Assembly: GCA_021018995.1 (NCBI GenBank)
Contig: CM037586.1
Span: 8,716,328 to 8,780,327, forward strand
Source: Chloranthus sessilifolius
Lineage: Eukaryota > Streptophyta > Magnoliopsida > Chloranthales > Chloranthaceae
Direction of reading: 5' to 3'
DNA: 64,000 nt
The notes below the pieces were generated by a model that was given only the letters and a program-made list of their open reading frames with translations, did no database searches and had not been told where the DNA came from. Both the position numbers and the translations under genes were made by a program. The first letter of the stretch is position 1. Every line of letters starts with the position of its first letter. Positions 34,940-45,104 of this stretch are shown piece after piece.

Positions 34940-37900
34940 TTTTTTTTTTTCTTTTTTCTAGTTCTAAATAGATTGGGTGATAGATTTACTATGTTTAGCT
35001 TAGATACAAGTGTTTTATGTCAAACGGTTTCCCTCTTATCATTCTAGTCAGTTGTAACACTTGTTTTTTTCTTTACCCCTTCTTATCACGGTTCTATATC
35101 AGGCTTCTCAAGCATGGATGGAATGGCTTATAAAAAAGCGGAAAGCTTTTGATCAGCGGGGTGATATGGCCATTGCAGCTTGGGCAGAGCAGCAGCAGCA
35201 TGAATTGAATCTCCGTGCTCGTCGTCTCTCTCGTTCAAAGGTAATGAATATTTCCTCGATACTGATGATTGCTACAGTTTTCATTATTTTTAGGGACAAC
35301 ATATAAACTGCAATCATTTATGGCCATTGCAGTAAATTTTTTTTTTTTTTTTTTTGTAACTTGGGTGTCTGGGCCTCTTAGAGCACCTGACTAATCCCAA
35401 GGACACGTGAGAACCTTAACTTAGCATGCGCCGGGTCAGCACAGGATAAATCCCTAGGGTGGCCTGAAGGGGGAATTCAAACTCAGGTCAAAATCAGTTT
35501 TGACCTTTCACTGATTTGGCTCTCATAATTGTTTATGAGGGTCTTTTGAGATTGACCCAACTGCTGCTGCTGGCACTCAGCTTGGGTACCTTATACTATA
35601 GTTACCAATTCGGAATCCGGGAAAAAATTGGCTAAACAAAAAATGAAAAAAAAAATTAAATAATCGGAAAAATTGGAAAAAATCGGTAAGCATTTGGGAA
35701 AAAGTAATGGAAATATTTAAAAATAAATATGTTTTTAACAAAATGAGGAAAATTTTGGAAAAAAATTCACAGAGAACATGTTTAAAAAATACAGGTATTA
35801 AAAAAAAAACAACGCGTTTTAAATGTGCTTCAAACGTTTTATGAAAAAAATGTGTTTTAAACGAGTTTTTTCCATAATAATCCGATTTTGGTAACTATGC
35901 CTTATACTAAGTTGAATCTACAAGTAGAGGCATGCTTAGAAGAGGGGAGCAGCCCACCCCACTGTTCTTACCGGTTTTGTTCTCTATATAGGCAACAATG
36001 GAAGCAGCTTGAGTGGGCTCTGTTCAACATATTTTTGGGCTTCTATTTGTAGATTCTAATAGAGAAATATGATAAGCATTCCCCTTAGCAATCTGCATGT
36101 GTGAAGATTTATTGAAGGTCCAGGATCAATTTTGAGTTTATGCAAACAAAAAATCTGCATAAACCTTGATGCAGTTCAGATTGTGCACATATCCCTTTTT
36201 CTGGATCCTTTAGTCAAACTCACCGTATGAAATTACACCATTCGGATTATCCTAACCTTCTGATCAGTGGACTTTTTGCGACTAGTTGCTCATTAAGGCA
36301 TAACGGTATTGTACACTCAAAAGCAGCAGTATTAGCTGATTGATCCAGTCACTGGCGTACAGCATGCGCGCCATGCACTGCATGGACTCTGAGCCGCTCA
36401 TGGATATTGATGTTCTAAAATTCCACACGCGTCTCAAGGTCCACACCTGGCCGTGGTTGGTCACTTAATAATAAAATCTGGTGATATTTTTATCAGGAAA
36501 AAAGGTGGATATGGACATATATGGCTTTTGGTTTTACAATATATATATATATATATTTTAAATTCCAGGCATATGGCCTTGATCTAGCGGTGTAAAAATC
36601 AACAGTGACTTGATCTTGCAAGTCACCATTTGTGCATGACTTATCTGCCAAAAAAAAAATCGTTTCAAACACCATTGCCACATGGTGCTAGATAAGGTTT
36701 TTTTGGATGGTCTTTGATCGGCCGTATGCATGTGCACGTGGCACGAAATCCTGTTTTTGGGTGTCACATGGCACCATTGTTGTCATATGCGATTATGCGA
36801 TCGCATATGCAATTCTAAGAGCTCCTATCGCATATGCCATGGCATATGCGACCCAGTCATGTATGCGATCGCATACATGACTGACAGTCATATTTATGAC
36901 CATTGGAGCTTATTTTAATTTTTTTTGCTTTTTAGTGCTCCCGCCCCAATGCCTATAAATGAGGGGTTCCTCTTCCTAATTCATACCACATCCATCCAAG
37001 ATATGATTTGTATCTCTTTGGTCTCTTTTTTAAGTTTTAGTGTTCTCTTTCTCTTTGCACATCCATCCAAGGTACTATTTTGTTCAAAATCAATGAAATT
37101 TATATTTTCCCTTCCAACTTATGGGTTATATACTTTTATTTCTCACTCTACAAAATTAATAGAGCACAAAGTAACACAAATATATTAGTTTTCAATATTG
37201 GGGATTTTTGGGGTTTAATGGGATTTTTTTTCAAATTTTTGACAAAAAAAAAATAATTAAAATTGTATATGCGATTATGCCATGGGATCGCATATGCTAT
37301 TTAACTACATTGCATGGCACTCAACTGGTTCGGGAGTTGCACTCAAATGAACAGTTGTGACCATATATATAATATTAACAACCAGAATATGAATAATATA
37401 AGTATGACACACATTATATCTGTACATTATTGTATACCCGTGTATGATACCCTTATAATATATAAGTAGATATGCAATTATTTCTATTAACAGAAATATA
37501 TGTTGATACTATCATATAGCCTTCAATATTTGTGACTCTTGTATGTTGTGTGCCCAAACTTAATCACATCCCTTCTCTTTGCAAATGCTTCTCATCTCAG
37601 TATCGCTTGTATAAGAGTTTTAAAGTGGGTTAAACCTGATATAGAATTCACCGGTGGGACTTGTTGACCGTAATTTTCAAGTAGGAGAAAAATGTAGTTT
37701 CTTAATGGATACAGATTTTACCATATTCTCCCATATTTAACTGGTCATAAAACGTATAATTCACATTGAAAATTATGTAGCCTAACTATAACTCACTAGT
37801 CCACAAGTCATTGATGTATATTTTGAGGTTTGTTAACACATTAAAAGTTGTATCTACTAAGAATGCAGAATTTTGCTTCTTGTAACTGTCTCAAACTGTG

Positions 37901-39286
37901 CCCACAAGTCATCAATGAAAAGTTTGAGATTTGTGAACACAGTCAATGTGTATACACTAAGGCCCTGTTTGGCGACTCTTTTCCGAAAAACACTTTTAAT
38001 ATTTGAGCAGCGTTCTGGTTTTTTGACTGGTAAAGTGCTTTGACTGAAGGCTCTTAGTCTTACTGGGTGACCTATAACAAAATTTTGTCATGCTTCCCGC
38101 AAATGCATATTTGAGAAGCAGCATGGGGTAGCTTCTCACATCACCATTTTCACTTAGAGCTATCATGAAAAGCATTGGGGTTACATGCCTAGTCACAAAG
38201 TCGGGAGTTAGCAATAAATCGGCAAGGTTCGAAGTTGGGAAAAATCGGCAAAAATCAGTCAAAGTCTGAAAATTTGTGGAACATTTTAAAAAAATGTAAA
38301 AAATATATCATAGTAGATTTCAAGTTAAAAATAATGGTTAAAAAAGGAAAAAAAAGGCCAATGGCCGAGTCGCGACTTGGCCGATTGAATGGCGATGAAG
38401 TCGGGATGACTACAAGTGGCTTACTTTTACTGATTTTTTCAAAAAAGAGACTTGATTTTTTCCACTAAAAAGTGCTTCGGAAAAGTGTTGCAAACAGAGC
38501 CTAAAAAATCACTTTTCAAGGTAAAATATTGGGTGAGAAGTACTTTCCACCCAAGGACATGGCCACCTTTAGCTGAAAATGATGTGTTTGGAGAAGCAGG
38601 CTGCTTCTCCATTTTCAGCTAGAAGTGGCCAAGCAGGGCTCAAGTCCTTATGTGGAAAGTGTTTCTCACCCAATATTTTACCTTGAAAAGTGCTTTTTGG
38701 AAGCAACTTTGCCAAACAAGGTAGGAATCATGGATCAAAATATCGTCCGATACCGATACGTATCGGTATTGGACTCAAACGATACATTCAATGTATCATT
38801 TGCTGCATTCAAATGTATTGAATGTATTGAACGATACATTCAATGTATCGTCCGATACAGACCGGTACCAATACGTATCGTCCGATACGTATCGTTTTGG
38901 AGCTCGGACGATACGTATCGGTAACCCGATATTTTAACCCATGGTAGAAATTTAACATATTTGCTACTTGTGAAATCACATTTCTATGCCCCACCCCCAC
39001 CCCCACCCCCACCCCCACCCCCCTTGGTGTACTTCATTTATTTGTTACTAGAATTTGTGTTTGAATGGTGGTTCAGGTTGACCCAGAGGAAGAGAGGAGG
39101 ATATTGGCAAAAGTAAAGAAGGAATCCATGCAGAATTTCTCGAGTACACTTAAGCGCCATACCCTCGTCCTAAAGAAGAGGGATTTAATGAGGAAAAAAG
39201 CAGAGGATGAGAAGAAGAGGGTCATCAGTCAGCTTCTAGCCGCCGAAGGCCTCGAGCTCGACACCGACGATGATAACCAAGCATAG
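26665..39286 (+). CDS. J-domain (DnaJ-like) co-chaperone, organellar targeting likely
   Basis: Five exons: 26665-26917, 27825-27899, 32807-32946, 35103-35240 and 39077-39286. All introns are GT-AG and phases agree, giving 271 residues. J-proteins stimulate Hsp70 ATPase and deliver clients. Residues 1-60 are Ser/Arg-rich and nearly free of acidic residues, like a plastid or mitochondrial transit peptide. The J domain covers about 79-146: SPYETLELE, helix II KIKFAYRRLAKYY, the essential HPD at 107-109, then FIKIQAAYELL and KRRQYDK. An acidic insert (YDGRGTLEEGETAE) follows the HPD. There is no G/F region, zinc finger or DnaJ C-terminal domain, so it is a class C J-protein. Residues 157-271 are charged, helical and probably coiled coil, ending ELDTDDDNQA. 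The frame is intact. The coding part is 816 bp in a 12.6-kb locus because the introns hold MITEs. The specific client or compartment is unknown. Confidence 0.92.
27198..27325 (+). mobile_element. SINE S1 5' fragment in intron 1
   Basis: GGTACTCGACCTGAGTGCCG...CTTGGGTCAATCTC and AATCAGTGAAAG match the 5' part of the S1 copy at 35338-35592. It is broken off before the 3' module, and a (TA)n run begins near 27366. Confidence 0.6.
27366..27435. repeat. (TA)n microsatellite, about 70 bp, intron 1
   Basis: Pure AT run in the first intron of the J-protein gene. Confidence 0.95.
28485..28547. repeat. (TA)n microsatellite, about 63 bp, intron 2
   Basis: Pure AT run in the second intron of the J-protein gene. 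Confidence 0.95.
28815..29672 (+). repeat. Three tandem copies of a roughly 300-bp unit, intron 2
   Basis: Each unit carries AATAGGYTTATTAGA followed by CTAACCATC, then GCTCAAAGCCATGTGC and GGTGGTCA(AT). Units start near 28830, 29138 and 29428. They differ by substitutions and small deletions, the third lacking the GTGCACTTTAATT part. No protein is encoded. Tandem expansion within an intron is the simplest view. Confidence 0.82.
30491..30706 (+). mobile_element. F1 hAT-type MITE, copy 3, intron 2
   Basis: A 216-bp element from CATGGGTCAAAAT to ATTTTGTCCCATG with a perfect 8-bp duplication GATACAAA at 30483-30490 and 30707-30714. Contains the canonical palindromes CCGATACGTATC and GATACATTGAATGTATC. 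Confidence 0.95.
30913..31822 (+). mobile_element. F2 hAT-type MITE, copy B, intron 2
   Basis: A 910-bp element starting CATGGTTGTCAAGG and ending TTAACTACCTTG, with a perfect 8-bp duplication ATCATCAT at 30905-30912 and 31823-31830. Inside, a CCTC/TCTCTC-rich leader-like block near 31180-31240 suggests that it derives by deletion from a gene-bearing hAT element. The open frame 31169-31615 has no transposase motif. Confidence 0.87.
33500..33960 (+). mobile_element. F3 hAT-type MITE, copy A, with perfect hairpin, intron 3
   Basis: A 461-bp element starting CAGTGATGTCATATGCGA and ending TTTAACAACATTG. Flanks are CTTAGACA (33492-33499) and CTTAAACA (33961-33968), 7/8. It contains a perfect inverted repeat of 59 bp per arm (33519-33577 against 33589-33647) around an 11-nt loop. 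An interior block near 33700-33760 resembles a 5' leader (CCCTAATGCTCCTC). Confidence 0.87.
33519..33647. repeat. Perfect 59-bp inverted repeat
   Basis: Left arm 33519-33577 starts CGCATATGCCATCTGGG; right arm 33589-33647 is its exact reverse complement. As part of an intron of a transcribed gene it would fold into a long duplex. Confidence 0.95.
34067..34477. mobile_element. AGGGGTGCAA-type hAT MITE, intron 3
   Basis: A 411-bp element from TAGGGGTGCAAGTTAAAACC to TTTACACCGTA with flanks GTCCTAGT (34059-34066) and GTCCTAGC (34478-34485), 7/8. Subterminal CCGAAAACC/GGTTTCGG motifs read inward from both ends, as in 26113-26450. Confidence 0.82.
34872..34934. repeat. (TA)n microsatellite, about 63 bp, intron 3
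   Basis: Pure AT run about 170 bp upstream of the exon 4 acceptor, followed by a T-rich tract. Confidence 0.95.
35338..35592 (-). mobile_element. SINE S1, long copy, intron 4
   Basis: Minus-strand copy with the A tail visible as the T run at 35338-35357. Reading leftwards it has a 5' part with CTGAGTGCCAG and TTGGGTCAATCTC. A GAGTTTGAATTCCCCC box-B-like stretch follows, then GACTAATCC-complement and GGACACCC-type 3' sequence shared with 18769-18924. The internal-promoter interpretation is inference. No duplication was recognised. Confidence 0.75.
35600..36774. other. Rest of intron 4, left part
   Basis: A degenerate A-rich repeat with ATTCGGAATCCGGG and AATCGG motifs (about 35605-35895) is followed by unassigned sequence and a short (TA)n at 36538-36557. 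No gene. Confidence 0.4.
36775..37312 (+). mobile_element. F3 hAT-type MITE, copy B, intron 4
   Basis: A 538-bp element from CATTGTTGTCATATGCGA to TTTAACTACATTG with a perfect 8-bp duplication CATGGCAC at 36767-36774 and 37313-37320. Palindromic GCGATCGCATATGC blocks occur near both ends. The interior differs from copy A but has a similar leader-like segment. Confidence 0.92.
37961..38501. mobile_element. PIF/Harbinger (Tourist-like) MITE, intron 4
   Basis: Left end GGCCCTGTTTGGCGACTC, inverted right end GGCTCTGTTTGCAACAC, both followed by TTTTCCGAA. The 3-bp duplication TAA is at 37958-37960 and 38502-38504, which is the target preference of PIF/Harbinger elements. Another copy of the right-end sequence appears at about 38690-38720, so a larger composite is also possible. 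Confidence 0.7.
38510..38692. repeat. Fold-back repeat with 41-bp arms, intron 4
   Basis: Arm 38510-38550 (CACTTTTCAAGGTAAAATAT...) pairs with 38652-38692 with two mismatches. The interior continues the fold with GGCCACCTTTAGCTG and GGAGAAGCAG/CTGCTTCTCC pairs. Adjacent to the Tourist-like element and to F1 copy 4. Confidence 0.85.
38729..38943 (-). mobile_element. F1 hAT-type MITE, copy 4, intron 4
   Basis: A 215-bp element in the opposite orientation to copies 1 and 3, from CATGGATCAAAAT to ATTTTAACCCATG. Flanks are GTAGGAAT (38721-38728) and GTAGAAAT (38944-38951), 7/8. It ends 133 bp before the exon 5 acceptor of the J-protein gene. Confidence 0.9.
38989..39023 (+). repeat. (CCCCCA)n tract next to the exon 5 acceptor
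   Basis: Six CCCC(C)A units. The template strand reads GGGGGT repeats, which can form a G-quadruplex; the sense RNA would be C-rich. It lies about 50 bp upstream of the acceptor AG at 39075-39076. Confidence 0.9.
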
Positions 39287-39647
39287 CTTCCAATTTCACC
39301 CATCTTTCTATTGTACACTAGTTCTGTTTTGTTAGGGCTGTGTAGAGAAGGAATGGGGTTGCTGGCTGATTTATGTTTCTGCTGTACAAAACTGTATATA
39401 TATTTATAGATTTTTATTCTTTAAAGCTGTAAAAAGATTAGATCGTTGGTCTTATAAATCTTATGTTTAGGTCCCTCTCAGGTTTCAGGAGTGATGTCGT
39501 AATCTAAGAATAGTGGGCTGCGTTCAGGTCCAATGGGTGCACTTTATAGTGGGTTAACCCTATACAAGAGATTTCAATGTGGAAAGCATTTGCAAAGAGT
39601 ATTACATAGAATTTAGCATGGATGAAGGCAAATTCACTAGAGATTTA
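39287..39647 (+). other. 3' flank / likely 3' UTR of the J-protein gene
   Basis: Follows the stop codon without an open frame. AT-rich with T-rich stretches and TTTATAGATTTTTATTC near 39403, suitable for plant polyadenylation signals. The cleavage site is not determinable. Confidence 0.5.
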
Positions 39648-40302
39648 GGCTGCGTATGGCATAATTCTCTGTTAGCCCCTGCTATAAAAGAGGTCACCTG
39701 CTTTAGCAGGTTCTCATTCTCTTTGCTAATATCATGCTACCTGCTTTAGCAAGTACCCTTTCTCTTTGATAATTCTTTGAATAGCAAGATTTACTTGTTT
39801 AATAATTTTACTCTCTTCTCTACTCTACAGAGCAGAGAGGTTGCTACTAGAGTAAGTAAATCTTCATTTACAGGGAGTTAGACAAGAGAATAGAAACCAA
39901 CTAAAAAAGGGGAACTCTGCTATGGCAGGGGGTAGCAGAAGGGGAACCATGCTTATGGCATAGCTCTTTGTTAGCCCTTGCTGCAGCAGAGTTTACTTGA
40001 TGTAGTTGGTTCTCATTCTCTTTTATAACTCCCTGTAAAGGATATATTTGCTCTAACAGCAACCTCGTTGCTCTCTACTAGCTCCCTATTAGAGCAAATA
40101 AAATCTGCTCTGTCAAAAAGTGAGTAAAGAGGACGGTAGAATTACTGAACAAGTAAATCTTGTTATGCAAGAAGTTATCAAAGAGAAGGGGTACCTGCTA
40201 AAACAAGTAGCGGGATGTTATTAGCAAAGAGGATGGAAACCAATTAAAGCATGTGAACTCCACTCTGACAAGGGCTAGTAGAGAGGTATGCCATAGGCAG
40301 CC
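39648..40302. mobile_element. Fold-back MITE related to 17272-17610
   Basis: Left end GGCTGCGTATGGCATA and inverted right end GGCTGCCTATGGCATACC. Interior of alternating CTGCTTTAGCAGG and CTCTTTGCTAA motifs in both orientations. A second internal start (GGCATAGCTCTTTGTTAGCCC, 39957) suggests two fused or tandem copies. Confidence 0.68.
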
Positions 40303-41009
40303 ATCCTCTCCCAAACTCACGTCTCTTAAAGCTCTAATGCTCCATAAATTTGATTTTATTGGGGCTTTTGTTCCTGTTATATAGTATAATATCCTGCAAT
40401 CCAATTAAATGACTTGGGGTGTAATTAAATGACTTGGGGTGTAATATGGGAGAGGATGAGATATTCTTGTGTCTTTTTTAAGGTTTTTAAAATGTGTTTT
40501 GGCATATTTATATATGTGACCCCTTTTTTACTTATTTATAAATAATCTCCTAATTTATAGTTTTGTAGTTAAATAACATCTTGAGTTATTGTTGCATTAA
40601 CTATCATCTATAAAAAGAGCAAAGTGCACTTTTCACATATATTGTGTTTTTCTTGTGTTAAAAATATTTCTCCTACACCTCAAGGTGTTATTTAAATATA
40701 AAATTATAAATTTGTGGTTAAATATGCCAAAAAAAAATAGTGGGGTATATGGAAAATATTCTTTTTTTTTTCTCTCTTTTGTTTGAGAGATTTTCTTTGG
40801 TCCCATGCATCCCACGTGGGCTTCTTACTAATCTATATATTTTAAAGTATATACAAAATGGATGGCATGGCAGCAATTGAAGATTGTTGGAAGTTTATAA
40901 TTTTTTATGGTAAAAGTAATTATGTAAATAAAAAAAATGGATGACGGGGCAGCATCATAAGAGTTGTAGGAAGTTTATATATTTTTGTGGTAAAAGTAAT
41001 AGAATTTAA

Positions 41010-41113
41010 GAAAACTTGTACTTTTGGCCCTATAAGTTTGCGTATTTATAAAAACAATCTTATAGTTTCAAACTTTACATAATATGTCAGCTCCAAGTCA
41101 AGCCAGTTCCACG
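41010..41113 (+). repeat. MULE left terminal inverted repeat
   Basis: Shares TACTTTYGGCCCTATAAGTTTGC and, about 75 bp inward, CAGTTCCACGTT with the inverted right end at 48790-48879. Divergence between ends is about 15-20% by eye. Confidence 0.85.
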
Positions 41114-41364
41114 TTAGCACCGACCTTATTATTTTCAATAAAGATATTAATTTTTAAAATCTATTATTTAAATGCTAACTCTAACTTCTACTTTTCATTC
41201 TTTACTATTCACTTTAACTTTAACTTTTCTGTAAAAAACGAGAGAGCGGCGGTATATCGACGATAAAACGGAAAAATAGACATAAAAAATTTTCAAGTAA
41301 TTTTTTTTTTTACATTTAAACATAGATGGTCATCCGTTATCTTCCTCACCTAACCCCTAACTTA

Positions 41365-41608
41365 TCGCTAACTTACCGACAACTTAAGTTATCGTCCGCT
41401 AACGTATATTATCGATCGATAACTTATGTTGCCGTCCGCTAACTTAAGTTGTCGGATGCTAACTTATATTATCAGTCGCTATCTTAAATTATCGGTCGAT
41501 AATGTAAATTATCGTCGAACAACTTAAGTTAGCGGACGACAACTTAAGTTATCGACCGATAATGTAAGTTAGCGGACGATAACTTAAGTTGTCGGTAAGT
41601 TAGCAGAA
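41365..41608. repeat. Array of about 20-bp repeats, MULE left subterminal
   Basis: About a dozen imperfect units of the form AACTTAAGTTATCGGNCGNT, often palindromic around CTTAAG. Comparable arrays sit at 43130-43250, 45105-45210 and 48385-48640. Confidence 0.88.
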
Positions 41609-41679
41609 TATTTTTATCTACACTTTTTTTGTTAATTAATTGTTATATATTTTACAGTTCCCACTAAGTGTTTTTAAAA

Positions 41680-44600
41680 TGACAATGTCTTTAAAAGCCT
41701 TCGGGAAGTATTCTGAAATTAATGTTAGAAAATTTTACTTGCATTACAACAAAGAGAGGAATAAGATATTAGATGATTCAATTTTCGATCATCTATCTAG
41801 GATTTCTGATAAATTAGGATTCATTGGAGACTTGGTTGATACAATTTTAAGCTTTTGAGTTAAAGATAATGTTTTCAAAGTAAGGAACACCAATATATTG
41901 CTGCAAGAGTCCGATATATCATTGATTTTAGCCTTAAATATGTTGACGAAACCTGAGTCTGAGCATGTGGCCGTGCCAGATAAAGAAGTCATTCGATATA
42001 AATTCTTTATTGGAAAGCCGGCTAAAAGATTTCGTATTAAAAAAATAGTTGATATGTCCATCTATCCAATGATGAATTTTTGAAACTATCGTGTTTTGTT
42101 TCTCTTATGCTCTTTCTTACTTTCAAACACACACCAGGAAGTGGACAATGAGTACTTGAAATTAGTAGATAATATTGAAAAGTTTAACGAGTTTTCGTAG
42201 GACCTGATTGTTTACAAAAATTTAGTAGAGTGCATATCGAAAGCGATCGTTAGAAGGGAAGCGGCCAAAAAGTCATAAAATGGACATTATAATATTTACA
42301 GATGCACTATCGCCCTACAGATTTGGGCGCTTAAGCACTTTATAAGAGTCGCCACCGCTTTTACTCAGCTGAAAGATCCATTTTCGAGGCTATTGAAATG
42401 GGAAGGCCCAAAATTCAGTTGTAATCCAAATTATTATCGAGAAAATTTTCTTAAGTCTAAAGTTATCTTAGAATTTGAAACTGTAAAATATGAATTACAG
42501 TATCGTTCAGTTCGACTATTTTTTATGAAAAGAGAGATGAAGAGGGAGCAGGAAAAAGTTGAGGAGCCTCACGATGAAGAAAAGATACATGAATACGACG
42601 ATTTCTCAAGTTACGAGACACGTCCCTAAAAATGAGCCGAAGAGCCTCACCTAGATGACGATGATGACAATGAGGATGACGATGATGACAGTGACAATAA
42701 CGACGAGTATGAGGTCGTTATACGTCAACATCCAGAATTAAAGGGCAAACAACCGGAGATTAGGCTCCAGCCAATTAGGGAATAGTCGTTAGGCAATCAC
42801 ATCTAATCAAAGAAGTAACTAAGCTTAAAAAAGAATGCACATCTCTCCGTATGACCGTTAAAGAGATGAAAAGTGAATTTAGACGTGTGCTTACAGTGCT
42901 TAAACGGCAAGCGATGACCATTGAACATCTAGGGAGAGACAAGAAGACCCTACAAGAGCAAGTTGGGTCATTACAAGATCAAGTAGGGTCACTACAAGAT
43001 CGGGTTGTTAATTTAACAGACGAAAATGAAGCAATACGGAAGGATCTTGAAGCAGTCAAATCTCATTTGATAAAGGTACTAAACCAATTCTTTTTAAATT
43101 TAAGAAAAATTAATTTTTAACAAATTAACGCTAATTTAAGTTGGCGACTGATAATGTAAGTTGTCGCCCGCCGATAACCTAAGTTAGCGGTCGCTCATGT
43201 AAGTTATCGGACTATCATGTAAATTGTCGGCCGATAATACGGTCACTAACCTAAGAGATTGATTCCCAAATTATATTATTTTTGTAAAATATAATGACAG
43301 TTTTTAATATATTTTGTAATGATGTAAGATGATATTCTTTCCTCTATACTATTTGAATCCTTCGCTCCCAAACAACCCATTGCCACTCATCGAACAGCTC
43401 CTCAAACTTCTGCCCCTCAATCCACTATCATTTAACCAACACTGACTAAAACTTTTGCCCCTAAACTCACTGCTCCTCAACCTACTCCTACACCCACTGC
43501 CCCCCTAACTTTTGCCCCTAAACCCACTGCTCCTCAACTTACTCCTCAACCCACTGCCCCCCAAACTTCTGCCGCTAAATCAATTGCCCTTGAACCCACT
43601 GTTCCTCAACCCACTGCCCTACAAACTTCCCTTGAAATTAATGCACCACAACCTCTTACTGAACAACCCTTGGGTGATGAGGGTGCTCCGCTTACCCAGC
43701 CATCTTGTGAGTCACAGCCGGCATCACTAAAATCAATTTTAGTGAAACTATCAACTTCAAAAAGTAGAGCCGAGAGATAGGACTTACGCGCTAGAAAGAG
43801 GAGAAAGACCCCGACAACTAAAGCCATTGTGAAAAGATCAAGAGTGGTTGTGGAGGAGGAGGATGAGCTGCAAGCTATAGAGCATAAATATATGCTCAGT
43901 TTTTGAAACATGTCGGCGGATGAAGACACTGTGATCGTTAATAATATTATGGGTGTTGACGTCACAGTTGCTATTTTAAAGGTCTTTAAAAGACGCTCGT
44001 GGCTCGACAATGAAGTCATCGACGCGTACTTGAAAGTCCTTAAAATTACAAACGATTTATTGTTTCCGAAAAATGCTGAAAAAAGTTGGTTCGCTTCTGT
44101 GTCCGCCCTAGTAAGGTTTCAACTAATTATTGTTTTGTTTCTTTCATTTATCTGTCTTTCCATTCATGACTCTCAATATATTCCTTTTAATTTATTTATT
44201 TACTTATCGCATTATCGTCTTTCAGACCTTGTTTATAGCAGATCAAAAAAAATTTAAAAAATTTATTGGTAATGAAGGTCTGATAGCAATCAACGATTTC
44301 AATAAGTGGCAGGCCTACTGTGACGAGTGGCAGGTTCGTCACAATTCAAAGCTGCTTGAAACCCTACTTACCAATCATAAATGTGGAATTCACGCAATCG
44401 ACTGTGGAACGATACGTTTTTTAATACTACACTTCGTTTTATTTAACGTTAACGATTTTTAAAATTTTTAATTATTTAAAATTTCGGTTCCATTTTCGTG
44501 TAAAATTTTCTTTCGATGCATAGTCAAAAACATAGTTACTGGGGTTGGCTATCATTTCATTAGTTAATTACGAAATTAAATTGATAGACCCGACAGACCG

Positions 44601-44885
44601 AGAGTGCTCAAGAAAGTTCGAAGCGCACAAAAGATGTCTATTGTATCACCTTCTACGTCTTTTGTACACTGCCTGTTTGAAGTCTGCTTTCTATCAACCG
44701 TGGAAGCTAAAGGTCTTCAACAGTGTCGATCTCCCGCTCCAAAGAAATAGTTGGGACTACGGTGTTTATGTATTGAAGTATATAGAATACTTCTCCCAAA
44801 GACGCTCTGTTGATTTCGAAGAGAAGCACATGCAACAATTTAGAGTCCAAATTGGACATTCATTGTCCACGTTCGGGAAGAGTTA
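41680..44885 (+). pseudogene. Ulp1-like (C48) cysteine protease gene of the MULE, broken
   Basis: Spliced, interrupted gene. The N-terminal exons (41680-41858, 41898-42083) encode MSLKAFGKYSEINVRKFYLH and a helical region. 42393-42629 is acidic and charged, and 42851-43120 is a coiled coil with a repeated LQDQVGS. A Pro/Thr/Gln-rich spacer spans about 43360-43730. The protease-like domain starts with SWLDNEVIDAYLKVL (about 43998), continues with YHFISLVNYEIKLIDP (about 44548, containing the expected His and Asp positions) and ends with QRNSWDYGVYVLKYIEYF (about 44741). In Ulp1 enzymes, which cleave SUMO or related modifiers, this last motif is Q-x5-D-C-G. Here the catalytic Cys is Tyr, so protease activity is not expected. 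Stops and frameshifts also occur, for example near 42628 and 43780. Confidence 0.8.
43128..43250. repeat. Array of about 20-bp repeats within the Ulp1-like gene
   Basis: Units such as TAAGTTGTCGCCCGCCGATAA and TAAGTTAGCGGTCGCTCATG, in a presumed intron downstream of the coiled-coil exon. Same core as the subterminal arrays. Confidence 0.8.
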
Positions 44886-45104
44886 AACATTTTAGTTTTT
44901 TCTCTTTATATATTTTTGTAAATATTTTATAGGTAACATTATAAAAAATTAATTTGTATAATTTTCATTTCTTTAAATTTTTTTTAATTATTTAATTTTT
45001 CTTTATAAACTTTATAAAAAGACAGCGATCGATTAGGACCAAGATCTATTAGGTTGAAGATTGGGATGAAAAATAGTCTCCATAATCTGATCCAAAGCAG
45101 TTCT

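Noticed and set aside
41365..41608. CRISPR-like array
   Set aside because: Units are contiguous, degenerate 20-mers without distinct spacers, inside a plant transposon; they are subterminal repeats.
43606..44019. 137-residue minus-strand open frame
   Set aside because: Opposite-strand shadow of the Pro-rich and protease regions of the Ulp1-like gene.
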